Shown: positions 15,679 to 25,637 of the stretch, in pieces
How positions within the stretch are numbered: the first letter of the stretch is position 1
Layout: each line of letters starts with the position of its first letter
From: Halanaerobacter jeridensis
GTDB lineage: Bacteria > Bacillota > Halanaerobiia > Halobacteroidales > Halobacteroidaceae
Length of the DNA: 64,000 bases
Assembly: GCF_016908315.1 (NCBI RefSeq)
Contig: NZ_JAFBDQ010000005.1
Span: 188,001-252,000 of the forward strand
Direction: 5' to 3'
Program-made: the position numbers and the translations under genes
The notes under the pieces: model-generated
The model's input: only the letters and a program-made list of their open reading frames with translations
What the model was told of the DNA's origin: nothing
Databases searched by the model: none

Positions 15679-17550
15679 TCAAATTTCTTTTAATTGCATA
15701 AAAGCGTCTACTACACTAGGTGCAAATTGACTTCCTTTATTTTCTTTAATAATTGCTAAAGCTTTACCCTCTGGCATAGCCTTGCGATAAGATCTAGTTG
15801 AAGTCATGGCATCCCAAGCATCAGCTACAGAAATAATTCTGGATTCAAGGGGGATTTCTTCTGCTATTTTTCCTTCAGGATAACCTTCTCCATTCCAGTA
15901 TTCATGATGATATAATACATATTGAGCTATTTTCTTTAAATTTTTAGAATTACTTAATATTTTATAAGCCCATTGTGGATGTTTTTTAATTATTTTATAT
16001 TCTTGAGTAGTTAAAGCAGAAGGTTTATTTAATATTTTTTTACTAATTAAAATTTTACCTATATCATGCACTAATCCAGCCCAATATATTTTATCTATCT
16101 CTTCAGAATTTAATCCCATTTTTTTAGCAATTTTTTTAGCTACTTCAGCAACATTCTCTGAATGGCCTTTTGTATATTGGTCATGAATTTCTAAAGTCCT
16201 AATCATAGCAATTATTATCTCTCTTTTAACTGCTCCTTGTAAATCATTATACTCTTTAATAGTGTAAAATGAAGTAGCTAAATTTCTAAATGATTCTAGC
16301 ATCTTTTTATCACTATCACTAAAATGATCATTATTGCTATTAGCAATATCTAATGAAATTCTTATTTTTTTAATATCATCTTTTAGAAAAATATCTAAAT
16401 AAAGTGATTCTTTTATTTCTTTGAATACTAAATCTAACTCATCTATTATCTTCCTTGGTAAAACTGCTTTCATTTTTTCCGAATTATAAATTTCAATTAC
16501 TTTTTTCTCTGCTAATTGCTCTTCTGAATTATATAAATAATCCCGTTTCAAATTTAATTCTTTTAATAGTTCAGTTCCATACCCAATTGTATTAATAGTT
16601 ACCCAATGTTCTCCATCATATTTAGCAACACTACCATAATCTGCTACATCTATTAATTTAAGAGCTACTTCTAATAAATCTGATAAAAATAAAATTTCAT
16701 TCTGCAATGAAGAACGACTTAAATAATTTGATAAGTCAATTAAATTCTCCAGTCCTACGCTAAGATTTTTAGCTTTTGATAAAGTCATCTCTAATTGTTC
16801 TTTACTCTGTTGCTGTTCACTAATATCTCTAGCTATAGAGACAACTACTTTCTTCTTATCTATTTCCATAGTATGAGCATTAATTTCTACAGGAATTTTC
16901 ATTCCTTGTTTAGTCATATGCTCAGTTTTAAACCGTATAGAACCTTTTTCTTTTAAAGTTTTAATAACTTTTTTATAATCATCTTCAGTTAAAATAGAAC
17001 TATCAATATCCTGGGGCGACATTTTGAGTAACTCTTCTTTATTATAACCTAAAGCTTGACAAGCTTTTTTATTAACTTCAAGAAATTCTCCTAAACCATC
17101 TTCAGTGATTCTATGAATAAATACAGCATCATTTAATTTATTGAATATCCCCCAATATTTTTTCTCTAATTCTTTTGATTTCAAAAATAATTCACGCATA
17201 TTTAATAAATTACAAATTCTAATTTTTAATGCTGCTTTAGTAATCGGCTTACGAATCACATCATCAAATAAATATTCAGATTTTTTATACTCTTCAGCCT
17301 CATTAGTAGTTAATAATAAAATAGGAAGAAATCTTAATTCTTGTTTTTTAGCGACTTTTTGCAATTTATTCTGTATTTCACTAATATCACTTTGGTCAAT
17401 TATCATCAAATCATAATCAATATCATCAACAGTACTATCAATGTTGTATTCCCCATTTAATAATTCATTCAATATTTTTGAATTTTCATCACTAGTATTT
17501 AAAAGCAAAATATTGGTCTCTTTTTTTAATAATGTGAGTATATCATTCAT
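15679..17550 (-). CDS. Receiver-PAS-GAF-HD-GYP signalling protein (probable c-di-GMP phosphodiesterase)
   Basis: The 623-residue cytoplasmic protein begins with a degenerate response-regulator receiver (about 10-115; DYDLMIIDQSD, then VIRKPIT with the conserved lysine). A PAS domain (about 130-250) contains FLEVNKKACQALGYNKEELL and ends VVSIARDISEQQQ. A GAF-like region spans about 270-420. The C-terminal HD-GYP domain (about 435-620) shows GHSENVAEVA, LVHDIGKI, HPQWAYKIL, YHHEYWNGEGYP and ISVADAWDAMTSTRSYR, so all signature residues are present. HD-GYP proteins hydrolyse cyclic di-GMP. AAGGTGGGG precedes the ATG. It stands alone, opposite the SIMPL-like gene on the other strand. Confidence 0.9.
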   Translation of the reverse strand: MNDILTLLKKETNILLLNTSDENSKILNELLNGEYNIDSTVDDIDYDLMIIDQSDISEIQNKLQKVAKKQELRFLPILLLTTNEAEEYKKSEYLFDDVIRKPITKAALKIRICNLLNMRELFLKSKELEKKYWGIFNKLNDAVFIHRITEDGLGEFLEVNKKACQALGYNKEELLKMSPQDIDSSILTEDDYKKVIKTLKEKGSIRFKTEHMTKQGMKIPVEINAHTMEIDKKKVVVSIARDISEQQQSKEQLEMTLSKAKNLSVGLENLIDLSNYLSRSSLQNEILFLSDLLEVALKLIDVADYGSVAKYDGEHWVTINTIGYGTELLKELNLKRDYLYNSEEQLAEKKVIEIYNSEKMKAVLPRKIIDELDLVFKEIKESLYLDIFLKDDIKKIRISLDIANSNNDHFSDSDKKMLESFRNLATSFYTIKEYNDLQGAVKREIIIAMIRTLEIHDQYTKGHSENVAEVAKKIAKKMGLNSEEIDKIYWAGLVHDIGKILISKKILNKPSALTTQEYKIIKKHPQWAYKILSNSKNLKKIAQYVLYHHEYWNGEGYPEGKIAEEIPLESRIISVADAWDAMTSTRSYRKAMPEGKALAIIKENKGSQFAPSVVDAFMQLKEI

Positions 17551-17725
17551 AATTTACACCCCACCTTCTTAGCTTTGCAACCAAAATAATAGTTCCACTA
17601 TACTTTTAATTATTCTCCTTCGAAGAAATAATACCTTTTTCGACATTTAAAATATATAAGATTTTATTATTTCTTAATTATTTAGTATAATAATATCTAA
17701 CATCTAATATAATGAGGTGAAATTT

Positions 17726-18454
17726 ATGAATAATAAATTAATTTCTCTATTTTTAACGTTTATTTTAATTTTAACCGTAACTGTAATTGCTCATGCTGAA
17801 ACTATTTCTTTACTTTCTAATAGCACTTTAACAGCAACTCCTCAATCATTATTCATCGCAGTGGAAATCACAGGGGCAGATGAAAACAAAGCACACTTAA
17901 AAAATCAATTTACAACTTATATTAAAAAATTTAAAAAAGATTTAATTGATAACAGCAGTCTAAGCAGTTCAAATATTTCTCAATCGGAAATTATAAACTC
18001 ATCTTATATTAAAAAAACAGGATATAACAATCCTCAAGTTTATGAAAAAAGAGTGCAACTAAAATTAACTCTTAATCACAAAAATACAGAGGAAATTCAA
18101 GCTAACACAGAAAAGATCATTGATTTAATTGCTGATAATAATCCTCGCTATCATAATGCTCAATATAATTCTTTATCTGAATTAGAATTAGACTATGAAG
18201 AAGCATATTATTTCTTTGCTAATCCTCAAAAATTAGAAATCCAATTATTTAATAATCTTTTACAGCAAAATAAAAGAAAATCTGAAACTTTAGCTCAATT
18301 ATTAGCTAGTAATTCTTTAACATTAACTAAAATTGAAGAACTTAAAGCAGCTAATATAAACAATCAGAAACAAAAAATTAATCGTAAGCAACCACAAGTT
18401 CCTAAAGAAATAACATTAAAAACTACTTTTAGAGTTGAATACCAATTAAAATAA
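17726..18454 (+). CDS. Secreted SIMPL/DUF541-like protein
   Basis: The 242-residue product starts with a clear signal peptide (KLISLFLTFILILTVTVIAHA, probable cleavage after AHA). The mature part begins ETISLLSNSTLTATPQSLFI and resembles the SIMPL/DUF541 pattern of a short periplasmic-type domain with paired strands (VYEKRVQLKLTLNHKN). Only a weak family match is claimed. The function of such proteins is unclear; some are stress- or surface-related. The start at ATG 17726 has GAGGTGA at 17714-17720; an in-frame GTG at 17717 lies inside that ribosome site and is rejected. It is one of few plus-strand genes and ends at a bidirectional terminator shared with deoD. Confidence 0.6.
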   Translation: MNNKLISLFLTFILILTVTVIAHAETISLLSNSTLTATPQSLFIAVEITGADENKAHLKNQFTTYIKKFKKDLIDNSSLSSSNISQSEIINSSYIKKTGYNNPQVYEKRVQLKLTLNHKNTEEIQANTEKIIDLIADNNPRYHNAQYNSLSELELDYEEAYYFFANPQKLEIQLFNNLLQQNKRKSETLAQLLASNSLTLTKIEELKAANINNQKQKINRKQPQVPKEITLKTTFRVEYQLK

Positions 18455-18460
18455 AAAACT

Positions 18461-18493
18461 AAAAAAGACTTCTCCGCTTGGAGAAGTCTTTTT
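18461..18493. terminator. Bidirectional terminator between the SIMPL-like gene and deoD
   Basis: AAAAGACTTCTCC and GGAGAAGTCTTTT form a perfect 13-bp stem around a GCTT loop, with A and T runs on both sides. It can serve both convergent genes. Confidence 0.92.
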
Positions 18494-18498
18494 AATAA

Positions 18499-19218
18499 TT
18501 ATCCAAATACTGTAGTTACCGTATCTAAAACCATATCTGTCATCCGGTCTACTCCTTCTTGAATTTTCTCTTTATCAGCTCTAGTTTGGTCAAAAATATG
18601 ATCAGAAACTGTCAATACAGTAGCAGCTCTTAACCCATATTTAGCTGCAATATTATATAAAGCAGCTGTTTCCATTTCTGCTGCTAACACTCCACGTTCT
18701 GATAGTTTTTTCAACTGTTCAGTATAATTATCATCTTTACCATAAAAATAATCAGAAGTTACAATTTCTCCTACATGCACAGGCATATCTAAATTTAAAG
18801 CACTCTGATATAAATTGTGAATTAACTCAAAGTCAGCTGGAGGAGCAATAATAAGATCCTCTTCTAATTGATTCATTGTTGTTCCAGAAGTTGCAGCAGA
18901 TTGAGCTATTATTAAATCAGCGGGATCTAAATCTTGAGTTAAAGCACCACAAGTTCCCACTCTAATTAAAGTTTCTGCTCCCAACATCTTCAATTCTTCT
19001 AAAATAATCGAGATAGATGGTACCCCCATTCCTGTAGTCTGAATGGAAACGTCTATCCCATTAAATTTTCCAGTATAACCATACATCTCACGATATTCAT
19101 TATATAGTTCCACATCCTCTAAAAAGTTTTCTGCCATATACTTTGCTCTCTGAGGATTACCAGGTAATAATACAATATCAGCTACTTCACTTTCTTCAGC
19201 TTCAATATGAATCGGCAT
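18499..19218 (-). CDS. deoD: Purine-nucleoside phosphorylase, DeoD type
   Basis: The 239-residue hexameric-type enzyme splits purine (deoxy)nucleosides with phosphate to the base and (deoxy)ribose 1-phosphate. The length is normal. Motifs are ADIVLLPGNPQRAKYMAENF, QTTGMGVPSISI, LIRVGTCGAL for phosphate and ribose contacts, VLAAEMETAALYNIA for the ribose 2' and 3' hydroxyls, and VLTVSDHIF with the catalytic aspartate. AAGGAGG precedes the ATG. It lies 21 bases after an unknown 132-residue gene, so both are likely cotranscribed. Confidence 0.95.
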   Translation of the reverse strand: MPIHIEAEESEVADIVLLPGNPQRAKYMAENFLEDVELYNEYREMYGYTGKFNGIDVSIQTTGMGVPSISIILEELKMLGAETLIRVGTCGALTQDLDPADLIIAQSAATSGTTMNQLEEDLIIAPPADFELIHNLYQSALNLDMPVHVGEIVTSDYFYGKDDNYTEQLKKLSERGVLAAEMETAALYNIAAKYGLRAATVLTVSDHIFDQTRADKEKIQEGVDRMTDMVLDTVTTVFG

Positions 19219-19239
19219 TTTTTAACCTCCTTGGAAAAT

Positions 19240-19638
19240 TTATATTAATTGTAGTATTTTATCTATTTTATTAGCTAATTCATTAAAATCATAGCCTCTA
19301 TTTTCTAAGTTTGACAATTCTGCTTCCTCTAATTCATCATAAACCTTTTCTAACAGTTCAACAATTTCTTCAAAATGAACTACATAATCATATGTCTCTA
19401 ACTTTTCACCATTATCAATAAATTTAAGTACGTTTCCATCTCGCTCCTCAAAATCAAAATTTATCTCTATTTTTTCTCCTCTAATATGATGGGGACAGCT
19501 AGAAAATTTAGTTAGCTTATAAGCAGTATCTTGAATATAACCTTTTATCTGCTGCGCTTTATCTCTTTTATCTTCCCAGCTAGCTAATTTTTCATTGATC
19601 TCGTCCAATAAATGAAATTTTTTTCTAGTTTTAGTCAT
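19240..19638 (-). CDS. Protein of unknown function, charged and helical
   Basis: I do not recognise this 132-residue protein. It is highly charged, with likely coiled or helical ends (ASWEDKRDKAQQIKGYIQDT and LLEKVYDELEEAELSNLENR). A short central segment with one CPHH motif (KFSSCPHHIRGEKIEINFDF) could bind a metal, but a single CPHH is not enough to claim it. No signal peptide or membrane segment is seen. AGGAGGGG precedes the ATG by 6 bases. It is 21 bases upstream of deoD in the same direction. A CCCTCCT complementary to its ribosome site occurs about 90 bases upstream, just past the chemoreceptor stop. Confidence 0.65.
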   Translation of the reverse strand: MTKTRKKFHLLDEINEKLASWEDKRDKAQQIKGYIQDTAYKLTKFSSCPHHIRGEKIEINFDFEERDGNVLKFIDNGEKLETYDYVVHFEEIVELLEKVYDELEEAELSNLENRGYDFNELANKIDKILQLI

Positions 19639-19751
19639 GGCAAACCCCTCCTAAAAAATAATATATTTACTATTATATATTTTCTACTTTTTACTCTTAA
19701 TTCCTCTATATTTATCCATTTTTTTATCATTTATTTATCACAGGAGGGCAT

Positions 19752-21671
19752 TTATAATTCATAATCTTCTACTAACCCTTTTAAATCCTGGGCCAACTGG
19801 GCTAATTCCTGCGCAGATCTGCTTATTTCTGAAGACATACTATCTAAATCATCAGTAGCAGTATTAACTTGATCACTATTAGCCGCTAATTCTTCAGCGG
19901 AGGCACTAGTTTCTTCAGTCGAAGCACTAGTATCTTCAATCAAATCTGCAATTTCAGAAAATCCATTGCCAGTCTTTTCGATCAATTCTGTTCCTTCATC
20001 AGTTTTTTCAACAACTTCATCTATTTCCTGCCGACCTTTTTGTGACTGTTGTTGCGTTTCTTGGATTAATTGATTGGCTTTCTCTGTAGCTTGGGCTGTT
20101 TCATCTGCTAAATCCTTAATCTCATCTGCTACTACTGCAAAACCTTCTCCAGCTTCTCCCGCCCTAGCTGCTTCAATACTAGCATTTAAAGCTAATAAAT
20201 TAGTCTGTTCTGCAATCTCATTAATCATATCTACTATTTCCCCAATTCGTTGGGAGGTGTTATCTAAATTATCAATAGTTTCTTTAGTTTCTTCGACAGA
20301 ATTATCCACTTCTTTCATTTTAGAAATAGTTTGATTAATTAACTTTTGACCCTCATCTGTTTTTTCATAAGTTTGTTGTGCCAAATCCGCTAATTCTTGA
20401 CTACTTCTCGAAATTTGATTAATCCCTTGAATCATATCTTGTACATTATCAGTAGTAGTATCAATAGCTGCATTACCTTCCTGTGCTGAAGCAGACAACT
20501 GTTGACTATAAGCCGAAATATCTTCAATTGAAGATAAGACCTGTTCTAAAATATTTTGCTGAGCATCAATCATATTATTAAACTCACTTACAATTTTCCC
20601 AATCTCATCATTACTATCGAATTGTAAACGAGTGGTTAAATCACCATTAGCAATTTGTTTGAACTTTTCAAAAATAACATTGATCTTTTCATCCACTTTA
20701 TTAGCAATAAATAACACTAATAAAATTACAACCACTGTTACAGATAAAATGATTTTCAGCATAGTAAATAAATTATCTTGTTGACTTTTAGCTAATTTAT
20801 CTTTGGAAATACCATAAGCTACCGTTGCAACTTTTTCACCAGCAACATTTTTTAGCGGTTGCTCAAACATTATATAATTATTTTGTAATTCTTGGGGTGC
20901 AGCTTTTATGCCTGTTTTTTGACTCCAAAATTTATTCGCAGCCGTAACGTAATCTTCCTTCAATTTAATACCAGAAAAATAAGTTTCGCTCTTTTTGGAA
21001 TTGTTTAATACTATATTATTAAGTTGCCCACTATATAAATTAGTATTGTTATTCAAAATCTCTCCCACTACAAAAGCGCCCACTAATTCATTAAATATTT
21101 TAACAGGAACTACACTCATTAATACTAAACCATCCTGCTTGTTGCCATTAACCACTAACTGTTGACTAATTTTATTCTTAGGAGTATCCTCTTTAGCTAA
21201 TACATCTGCAGGATAATTCACATAAGTATTAAAAGTCTCTTGTTCCTCTCGCAGTTTTTTGAAAACTTTTGGAAAAGGTAATTGATCTTGAAAATTACGG
21301 CTATTATTACCACGACGAATTACAGCTCCCTTAGGGGTTACAAAAGTAGCAAAATCAATACTTTCACTATCAATTACTTTTTTTAGTTTAACATAAATCA
21401 TTGCTGGATGTTCAGCCTTAATTTGATTCATTAATTCAGTATTTCTCAACAATCCAGTTCCAATCTGTTTTAATCTCGTTGCTCTAGTATCTAAAAAACT
21501 CTTTACTACTTTTAAATTAGTTTGGCCTTGGTTATTTAATTCCCCCCGCAATATATCTTGATTAGACCTTTGAATAAAGAAACCAGTTATGATTAGAGGG
21601 ATTAGTACAATCAACATCATTATTATTAACAATTTCCATTTAATTGATAGACTGCGCCAGGAAAAGTTCAC
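19752..21671 (-). CDS. Methyl-accepting chemotaxis protein with extracellular double-Cache-like sensor
   Basis: The 639-residue chemoreceptor has a first membrane segment at about residues 11-32 and a large extracytoplasmic sensor of about 270 residues resembling a double Cache domain ([16 protein letters not shown] and [20 protein letters not shown]). A second membrane segment (about 304-324) precedes a HAMP domain ([19 protein letters not shown]) and a long signalling domain. The tip reads [20 protein letters not shown], then [19 protein letters not shown] chose the GTG at 21671 with AAGGTGG 5 bases upstream over a longer TTG frame at 21692. It is 108 bases downstream of xylH. Its signalling half is nearly the same as that of the chemoreceptor at 26187-27848. 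Confidence 0.9.
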   Translation of the reverse strand: MNFSWRSLSIKWKLLIIMMLIVLIPLIITGFFIQRSNQDILRGELNNQGQTNLKVVKSFLDTRATRLKQIGTGLLRNTELMNQIKAEHPAMIYVKLKKVIDSESIDFATFVTPKGAVIRRGNNSRNFQDQLPFPKVFKKLREEQETFNTYVNYPADVLAKEDTPKNKISQQLVVNGNKQDGLVLMSVVPVKIFNELVGAFVVGEILNNNTNLYSGQLNNIVLNNSKKSETYFSGIKLKEDYVTAANKFWSQKTGIKAAPQELQNNYIMFEQPLKNVAGEKVATVAYGISKDKLAKSQQDNLFTMLKIILSVTVVVILLVLFIANKVDEKINVIFEKFKQIANGDLTTRLQFDSNDEIGKIVSEFNNMIDAQQNILEQVLSSIEDISAYSQQLSASAQEGNAAIDTTTDNVQDMIQGINQISRSSQELADLAQQTYEKTDEGQKLINQTISKMKEVDNSVEETKETIDNLDNTSQRIGEIVDMINEIAEQTNLLALNASIEAARAGEAGEGFAVVADEIKDLADETAQATEKANQLIQETQQQSQKGRQEIDEVVEKTDEGTELIEKTGNGFSEIADLIEDTSASTEETSASAEELAANSDQVNTATDDLDSMSSEISRSAQELAQLAQDLKGLVEDYEL

Positions 21672-21717
21672 TAAATCCACCTTCCTCCACAAAATTATAG
21701 ATTAAATTTAAATTGGA

Positions 21718-21743
21718 CAATGGAAGCCGGATGGCTTCCATTG
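21718..21743 (-). terminator. Hairpin between xylH and the chemoreceptor gene
   Basis: CAATGGAAGCC and GGCTTCCATTG form a perfect 11-bp stem with a 4-base loop. The downstream tail (TCCAATTTAAATTT on the minus strand) is a poor U-tract, so termination may be partial. Confidence 0.6.
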
Positions 21744-21779
21744 AAAATTACAAATTTAATTAATCTATTTCTTATTAAA

Positions 21780-22919
21780 TTACTCTTTACTACTTACTGT
21801 ATCATACCAAACTGCAAAGATAATAATTAGACCTTTTACGATATACTGGTAAAATGTGTTGATCCCTAATAAACTCATTCCGTTATTTAAAATACCAATT
21901 ACAAATGCACCAATAATTGATCCTGTAATGCGTCCATAACCACCTGTGAAACTAGTACCTCCAATTGCTACAGAGGCAATTACATCTAATTCTAACATTT
22001 TACCTAAGTTAGGGTTAGCACCATTTAAACGGGACGCAAGAATAATCCCTGAAATACTAGCTAAAACTATATTAGATGTAAAGACAAACATCTTAACTTT
22101 AAATATATTTAAGCCAGATAAACGAGAAGCCTCTTCATTACCACCAATAGCATAAATTGCTCGACCTAATTTAGTATTTCTTAAAATAAAGACACCAATC
22201 ATTATAATTACTGCAAAGATAGCTACTGGCACTGGAATCCCTTTATAACTACCAAATACTGCTGCAGCAAATAAGATTCCTACCGTACTTGCTACCATAT
22301 TAACTATTGTATCGAACTTACTCACTTCAGTCCCGAATTCTTTTTTCTTCTGATTAGCTTTAATAATAGCATAAATACTTCCTATCAAGGCTATTCCTAA
22401 AATAATTAAACTAGGAACTTGAGGAATATATCCTCCGCCAATGACCCCAAATAAATCATTTCGCACCGGAACAGAACTACCATCAGTAATTACCATTGCT
22501 AAACCACGGGCAATAGTCATCATACCTAAAGTAATCAAGAACGGATGAATATCATATTTAGCGATCCAAAATCCATTCCATAAGCCAATACCTACACCGC
22601 AAAGTAGAATAGTTAAAATTACTGAAACCCAAACTCCTAAGCCAGCCTGCATCAATAAAGTTACTGTTACTGCTGATAAACCTACTATTGAACCAACAGA
22701 TAAGTCAATACCTGCTAATAAGATTACCATTGTCATTGTAACAGCAATAATACCTCTAATTGTTGTCTGTCTAGTTAAATTTGTTAAGTTTCTTGGCGTA
22801 AAGAAAGACGGTGCTAAAGTAGTAACTAAAATAGCTAATCCAATCAGTGCCAATAAAGTCCCATTTCCTTCAATCAGTTTTTTCAGATAATACATTGTTC
22901 CTTTATTATTATTATCCAT
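21780..22919 (-). CDS. xylH: Sugar ABC transporter permease (XylH-like)
   Basis: The 379-residue integral membrane protein has about ten hydrophobic segments. It belongs to the ribose/xylose permease family (BPD_transp_2). Typical segments are MTMVILLAGIDLSVGSIVGL, NGFWIAKYDIHPFLITLGMM, GRAIYAIGGNEEASRLSGLN and the C-terminal VIASVAIGGTSFTGGYGRI. The length and the extra cytoplasmic stretch around residues 185-205 resemble XylH more than RbsC. It forms the channel for the binding protein XylF and the ATPase XylG. AGGAGG precedes the ATG, 27 bases after xylG. Confidence 0.88.
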   Translation of the reverse strand: MDNNNKGTMYYLKKLIEGNGTLLALIGLAILVTTLAPSFFTPRNLTNLTRQTTIRGIIAVTMTMVILLAGIDLSVGSIVGLSAVTVTLLMQAGLGVWVSVILTILLCGVGIGLWNGFWIAKYDIHPFLITLGMMTIARGLAMVITDGSSVPVRNDLFGVIGGGYIPQVPSLIILGIALIGSIYAIIKANQKKKEFGTEVSKFDTIVNMVASTVGILFAAAVFGSYKGIPVPVAIFAVIIMIGVFILRNTKLGRAIYAIGGNEEASRLSGLNIFKVKMFVFTSNIVLASISGIILASRLNGANPNLGKMLELDVIASVAIGGTSFTGGYGRITGSIIGAFVIGILNNGMSLLGINTFYQYIVKGLIIIFAVWYDTVSSKE

Positions 22920-22946
22920 TTTTTTACCTCCTACTAAAATTTATCC

Positions 22947-24470
22947 TTAAAAGTTACCTGAAGCGTATTCCATAACTTTTTCTTTAGTTGCTTCGGCTCG
23001 GTCTAATGTTGCCACTGCTTCTCCTTCACACATTACTAATACCCGATCACTCATACCTAATACCTCTGGTAATTCAGACGAAATCATGATTACCGTTACA
23101 CCTTGTTCCACTAATTTATTCATCAACCGATGAATTTCAACTTTAGCTCCCACATCAATACCACGCGTTGGTTCATCTAAAATCAAAATATCCGGATCCG
23201 TTGTTAGCCATTTTCCAATAACTACTTTCTGCTGATTACCACCACTTAAAGTAGCTACATTAGCATCTATACTCGGCGTCTTAATTGATAATTGATCTAC
23301 ATATTCTCTAGTATTTTTTCTTTCTTCTTGTTCATTCATAACTCCCATAGTAGAAAACTTACTTAAGGAAGCTGCAGAAACATTATCAACAACATTTCGA
23401 GTTAATAGTAAACCAATCTCTTTTCTATCTTCTGGAATTAATCCTATACCGTGTTCTACTGCTTCTTCAGGAGAATTAATCTCAACTTTATCTCCTCTAA
23501 TATAAACTTCACCATGAGTATCATCAGGATAAGCACCAAAGATTCCAGAAACTAATTCTGTTCTTCCTGAACCCATTAAACCTGCAATACCTAAAATTTC
23601 TCCTTTATAAGCTTCAAAAGAGACTCCCTTTACTTTCTTTTCTCCTTCACGCAGTGGATGGTCTACTTCTAAATCTCTAACTTCTAATGTTTTTTCTCCC
23701 CGCTCAAATTTTTCTTTAGGGAACATTTCATCTACTTCATCTCCAACCATCCTTGTAATAATACCATCTAGAGTAATATCTTCAATCTTAGTAATATCTC
23801 CAATACTTTTACCATCTCTTAAGACAGCTACTCTATCTGCTATCTGTTCAATCTCTTCCATCTTATGAGAGATAAAGACCATACAAACACCTTGTTCTTT
23901 TAATTCATTAATTACTCTAAATAATTCATCAACTTCTGAATCAGTTAAAGCAGAAGTCGGTTCATCTAAGACTAAAATTTCTGCATTTAAAGATAAAGCT
24001 TTAGCAATCTCAATCATCTGCTGCTTACCAACTGTTAAATCCTTGATTAAATCTGTCGGTTCAATATCATAAATATTTAACCGAGCTAATACTTTTTCTG
24101 TTTCATTATATAGTTTACCCCAATTGATACTTGGTCCATTAGTATACTGCCGATCAAGAAAAATATTCTCTGCTACACTCATCCCAGGAATTAAATTTAA
24201 TTCCTGATGAATAATAGCTACTCCAGCTGATTCTGCTTCTTTTGTATTAGCAAATTTTTTCCGTTCACCTTTGATATATATTTCGCCTTCATGAGTAGAA
24301 GCAGGATGAACTCCACTTAATACTTTCATTAATGTTGATTTACCTGCCCCATTTTCACCAACTAAAGCCAATACTTCTCCTTTATATGCCTTCAAATTAA
24401 CATGGTCTAGTGCTCTAACTCCAGGAAAATCTTTGATGATGTCCTTCATTTCTAACATCACTTCAGACAA
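22947..24470 (-). CDS. xylG: Sugar ABC transporter ATP-binding protein, duplicated ATPase (XylG-like)
   Basis: The protein of about 507 residues carries two ABC ATPase domains, as usual for monosaccharide importers. The first has Walker A GENGAGKSTLMKVL, signature LTVGKQQMIEIAKAL (degenerate, as in the family) and Walker B ILVLDEPTSAL. The second has a degenerate Walker A, GLMGSGRTELVSGIFG, with signature LSGGNQQKVVIGKWL and ILILDEPTRGIDVGAK. The start is uncertain. A TTG at 24470 has AAGGTG at the right distance; the GTG at 24479 sits inside that ribosome site. It works with XylF and XylH. Confidence 0.9.
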   Translation of the reverse strand: MSEVMLEMKDIIKDFPGVRALDHVNLKAYKGEVLALVGENGAGKSTLMKVLSGVHPASTHEGEIYIKGERKKFANTKEAESAGVAIIHQELNLIPGMSVAENIFLDRQYTNGPSINWGKLYNETEKVLARLNIYDIEPTDLIKDLTVGKQQMIEIAKALSLNAEILVLDEPTSALTDSEVDELFRVINELKEQGVCMVFISHKMEEIEQIADRVAVLRDGKSIGDITKIEDITLDGIITRMVGDEVDEMFPKEKFERGEKTLEVRDLEVDHPLREGEKKVKGVSFEAYKGEILGIAGLMGSGRTELVSGIFGAYPDDTHGEVYIRGDKVEINSPEEAVEHGIGLIPEDRKEIGLLLTRNVVDNVSAASLSKFSTMGVMNEQEERKNTREYVDQLSIKTPSIDANVATLSGGNQQKVVIGKWLTTDPDILILDEPTRGIDVGAKVEIHRLMNKLVEQGVTVIMISSELPEVLGMSDRVLVMCEGEAVATLDRAEATKEKVMEYASGNF

Positions 24471-24498
24471 TTCTATCACCTTCTCTAGTCATTATTTT

Positions 24499-24540
24499 AA
24501 CAACCCCTTTCAGAAATTCAATTCCGAAAGGGGCTGTTGT
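24499..24540 (-). terminator. Stem-loop between xylF and xylG (partial terminator or mRNA stabiliser)
   Basis: On the minus strand ACAGCCCCTTTC and GAAAGGGGTTGTT pair around a 14-base loop, with more pairing possible inside (GGAATT/GAATTTC). There is no proper U-tract after it. Such hairpins after binding-protein genes often raise binding-protein levels over the permease. Confidence 0.6.
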
Positions 24541-24560
24541 GTGTTAATTATTAATTATTC

Positions 24561-25637
24561 TTACTCTCCAAAAATATCTTCTTCACTGTGGAAACCAGCT
24601 TCAATTACTGTATCTTGGATATTATCTTGTGTTACTCTAACAATTGGAGTTACAATTGTAGGAACTTCTTGATATCCATTGTCAATCATGCGGTCAATAT
24701 CAGCTTCAACTACATTTGTTACCTCTTTATCCGGATTGTTCGCAAGCTTAAATGCAATCTGAGCTGCCGTCTTAGATAAAGGCTTGATCTTCTTAAAGAT
24801 TTCAACTGTCTGCTTACCTTGCTCAACAAATCTAATATTAGTTAAGTCAGCATCAGAACCTGCTACAAATACTTTACTAGTATCAGCTAAACCTTGAGAT
24901 TCTAGAGCTGCAATAACTCCTCGTGCCATTCCACTATTGTTACAAATAAATGCATCAATGTTGTTATTATACTTATTTAACGCATTTTCAGCAGTCGCCA
25001 TAGCTTTATCAGGAGACCAACCTTCATGAGACTGTTCTACGACTAATTCTAATCCATCATGCTGGTCAATGATTTCTTTTGCTCCACTACTCATATAACG
25101 AGCATTAGAGTCACCAGGCTGCCCTTTAATTAAAGCAACATTTCCTTCAACTGCACCTTTATGTTCCTTGAACCATTTAACCATTTCTTTACCTTGTAGC
25201 GTTCCAACGGCCCAACTATCCTGCATTACGTGAATATCTAACGGACCATTCTGCAGCATAGAGTCATATCCTACTACTTTAACGCCTTCTTCATGTGCTT
25301 TTTCAACCATTGCACCAGCTGTCCCCGTATTAACTGGTTGTAGTACAATTACGTCTACACCTTTAGCTAGCATATTTTCAAATTTAGACATTTGTAGAGA
25401 AGATTTATTATTAGCAGAATCAAATACTACTTCCGCTCCTAAAGATTCTGCTTCTTCTGTAAAGTATCTTCTATCTTTCTTATATCTTTCTTCCTGCATC
25501 GTCTTCAATAAGAAACCAATCTTAATTTTACCATCATCTTCATCATCACTGCCACCAAACCAACCTGCAAATGCCATACTACTAAATAGAGTCAACGCCA
25601 ACGTAACAATTAATAGAATACTTAACTTTTTCTTCAT
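24561..25637 (-). CDS. xylF: Xylose-type sugar-binding protein of the ABC transporter
   Basis: The 358-residue secreted binding protein starts with a signal peptide (KKKLSILLIVTLALTLFSSM, AFA cleavage region). The mature protein follows the XylF pattern: IKIGFLLKTMQEERYKKDRR, EAESLGAEVVFDSANNKSSL, KGVDVIVLQPVNT, GYDSMLQNG, AFICNNSGMARGVIAALESQ, VAGSDADLTNIR, and the C-terminal DTVIEAGFHSEEDIF. The substrate could be xylose or another pentose or hexose; this cannot be settled by eye. No cysteine lipobox is seen, so it may be free, or held by an uncleaved N-terminus. GGAGGG precedes the ATG. A 549-base non-coding region lies upstream. Confidence 0.9.
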   Translation of the reverse strand: MKKKLSILLIVTLALTLFSSMAFAGWFGGSDDEDDGKIKIGFLLKTMQEERYKKDRRYFTEEAESLGAEVVFDSANNKSSLQMSKFENMLAKGVDVIVLQPVNTGTAGAMVEKAHEEGVKVVGYDSMLQNGPLDIHVMQDSWAVGTLQGKEMVKWFKEHKGAVEGNVALIKGQPGDSNARYMSSGAKEIIDQHDGLELVVEQSHEGWSPDKAMATAENALNKYNNNIDAFICNNSGMARGVIAALESQGLADTSKVFVAGSDADLTNIRFVEQGKQTVEIFKKIKPLSKTAAQIAFKLANNPDKEVTNVVEADIDRMIDNGYQEVPTIVTPIVRVTQDNIQDTVIEAGFHSEEDIFGE

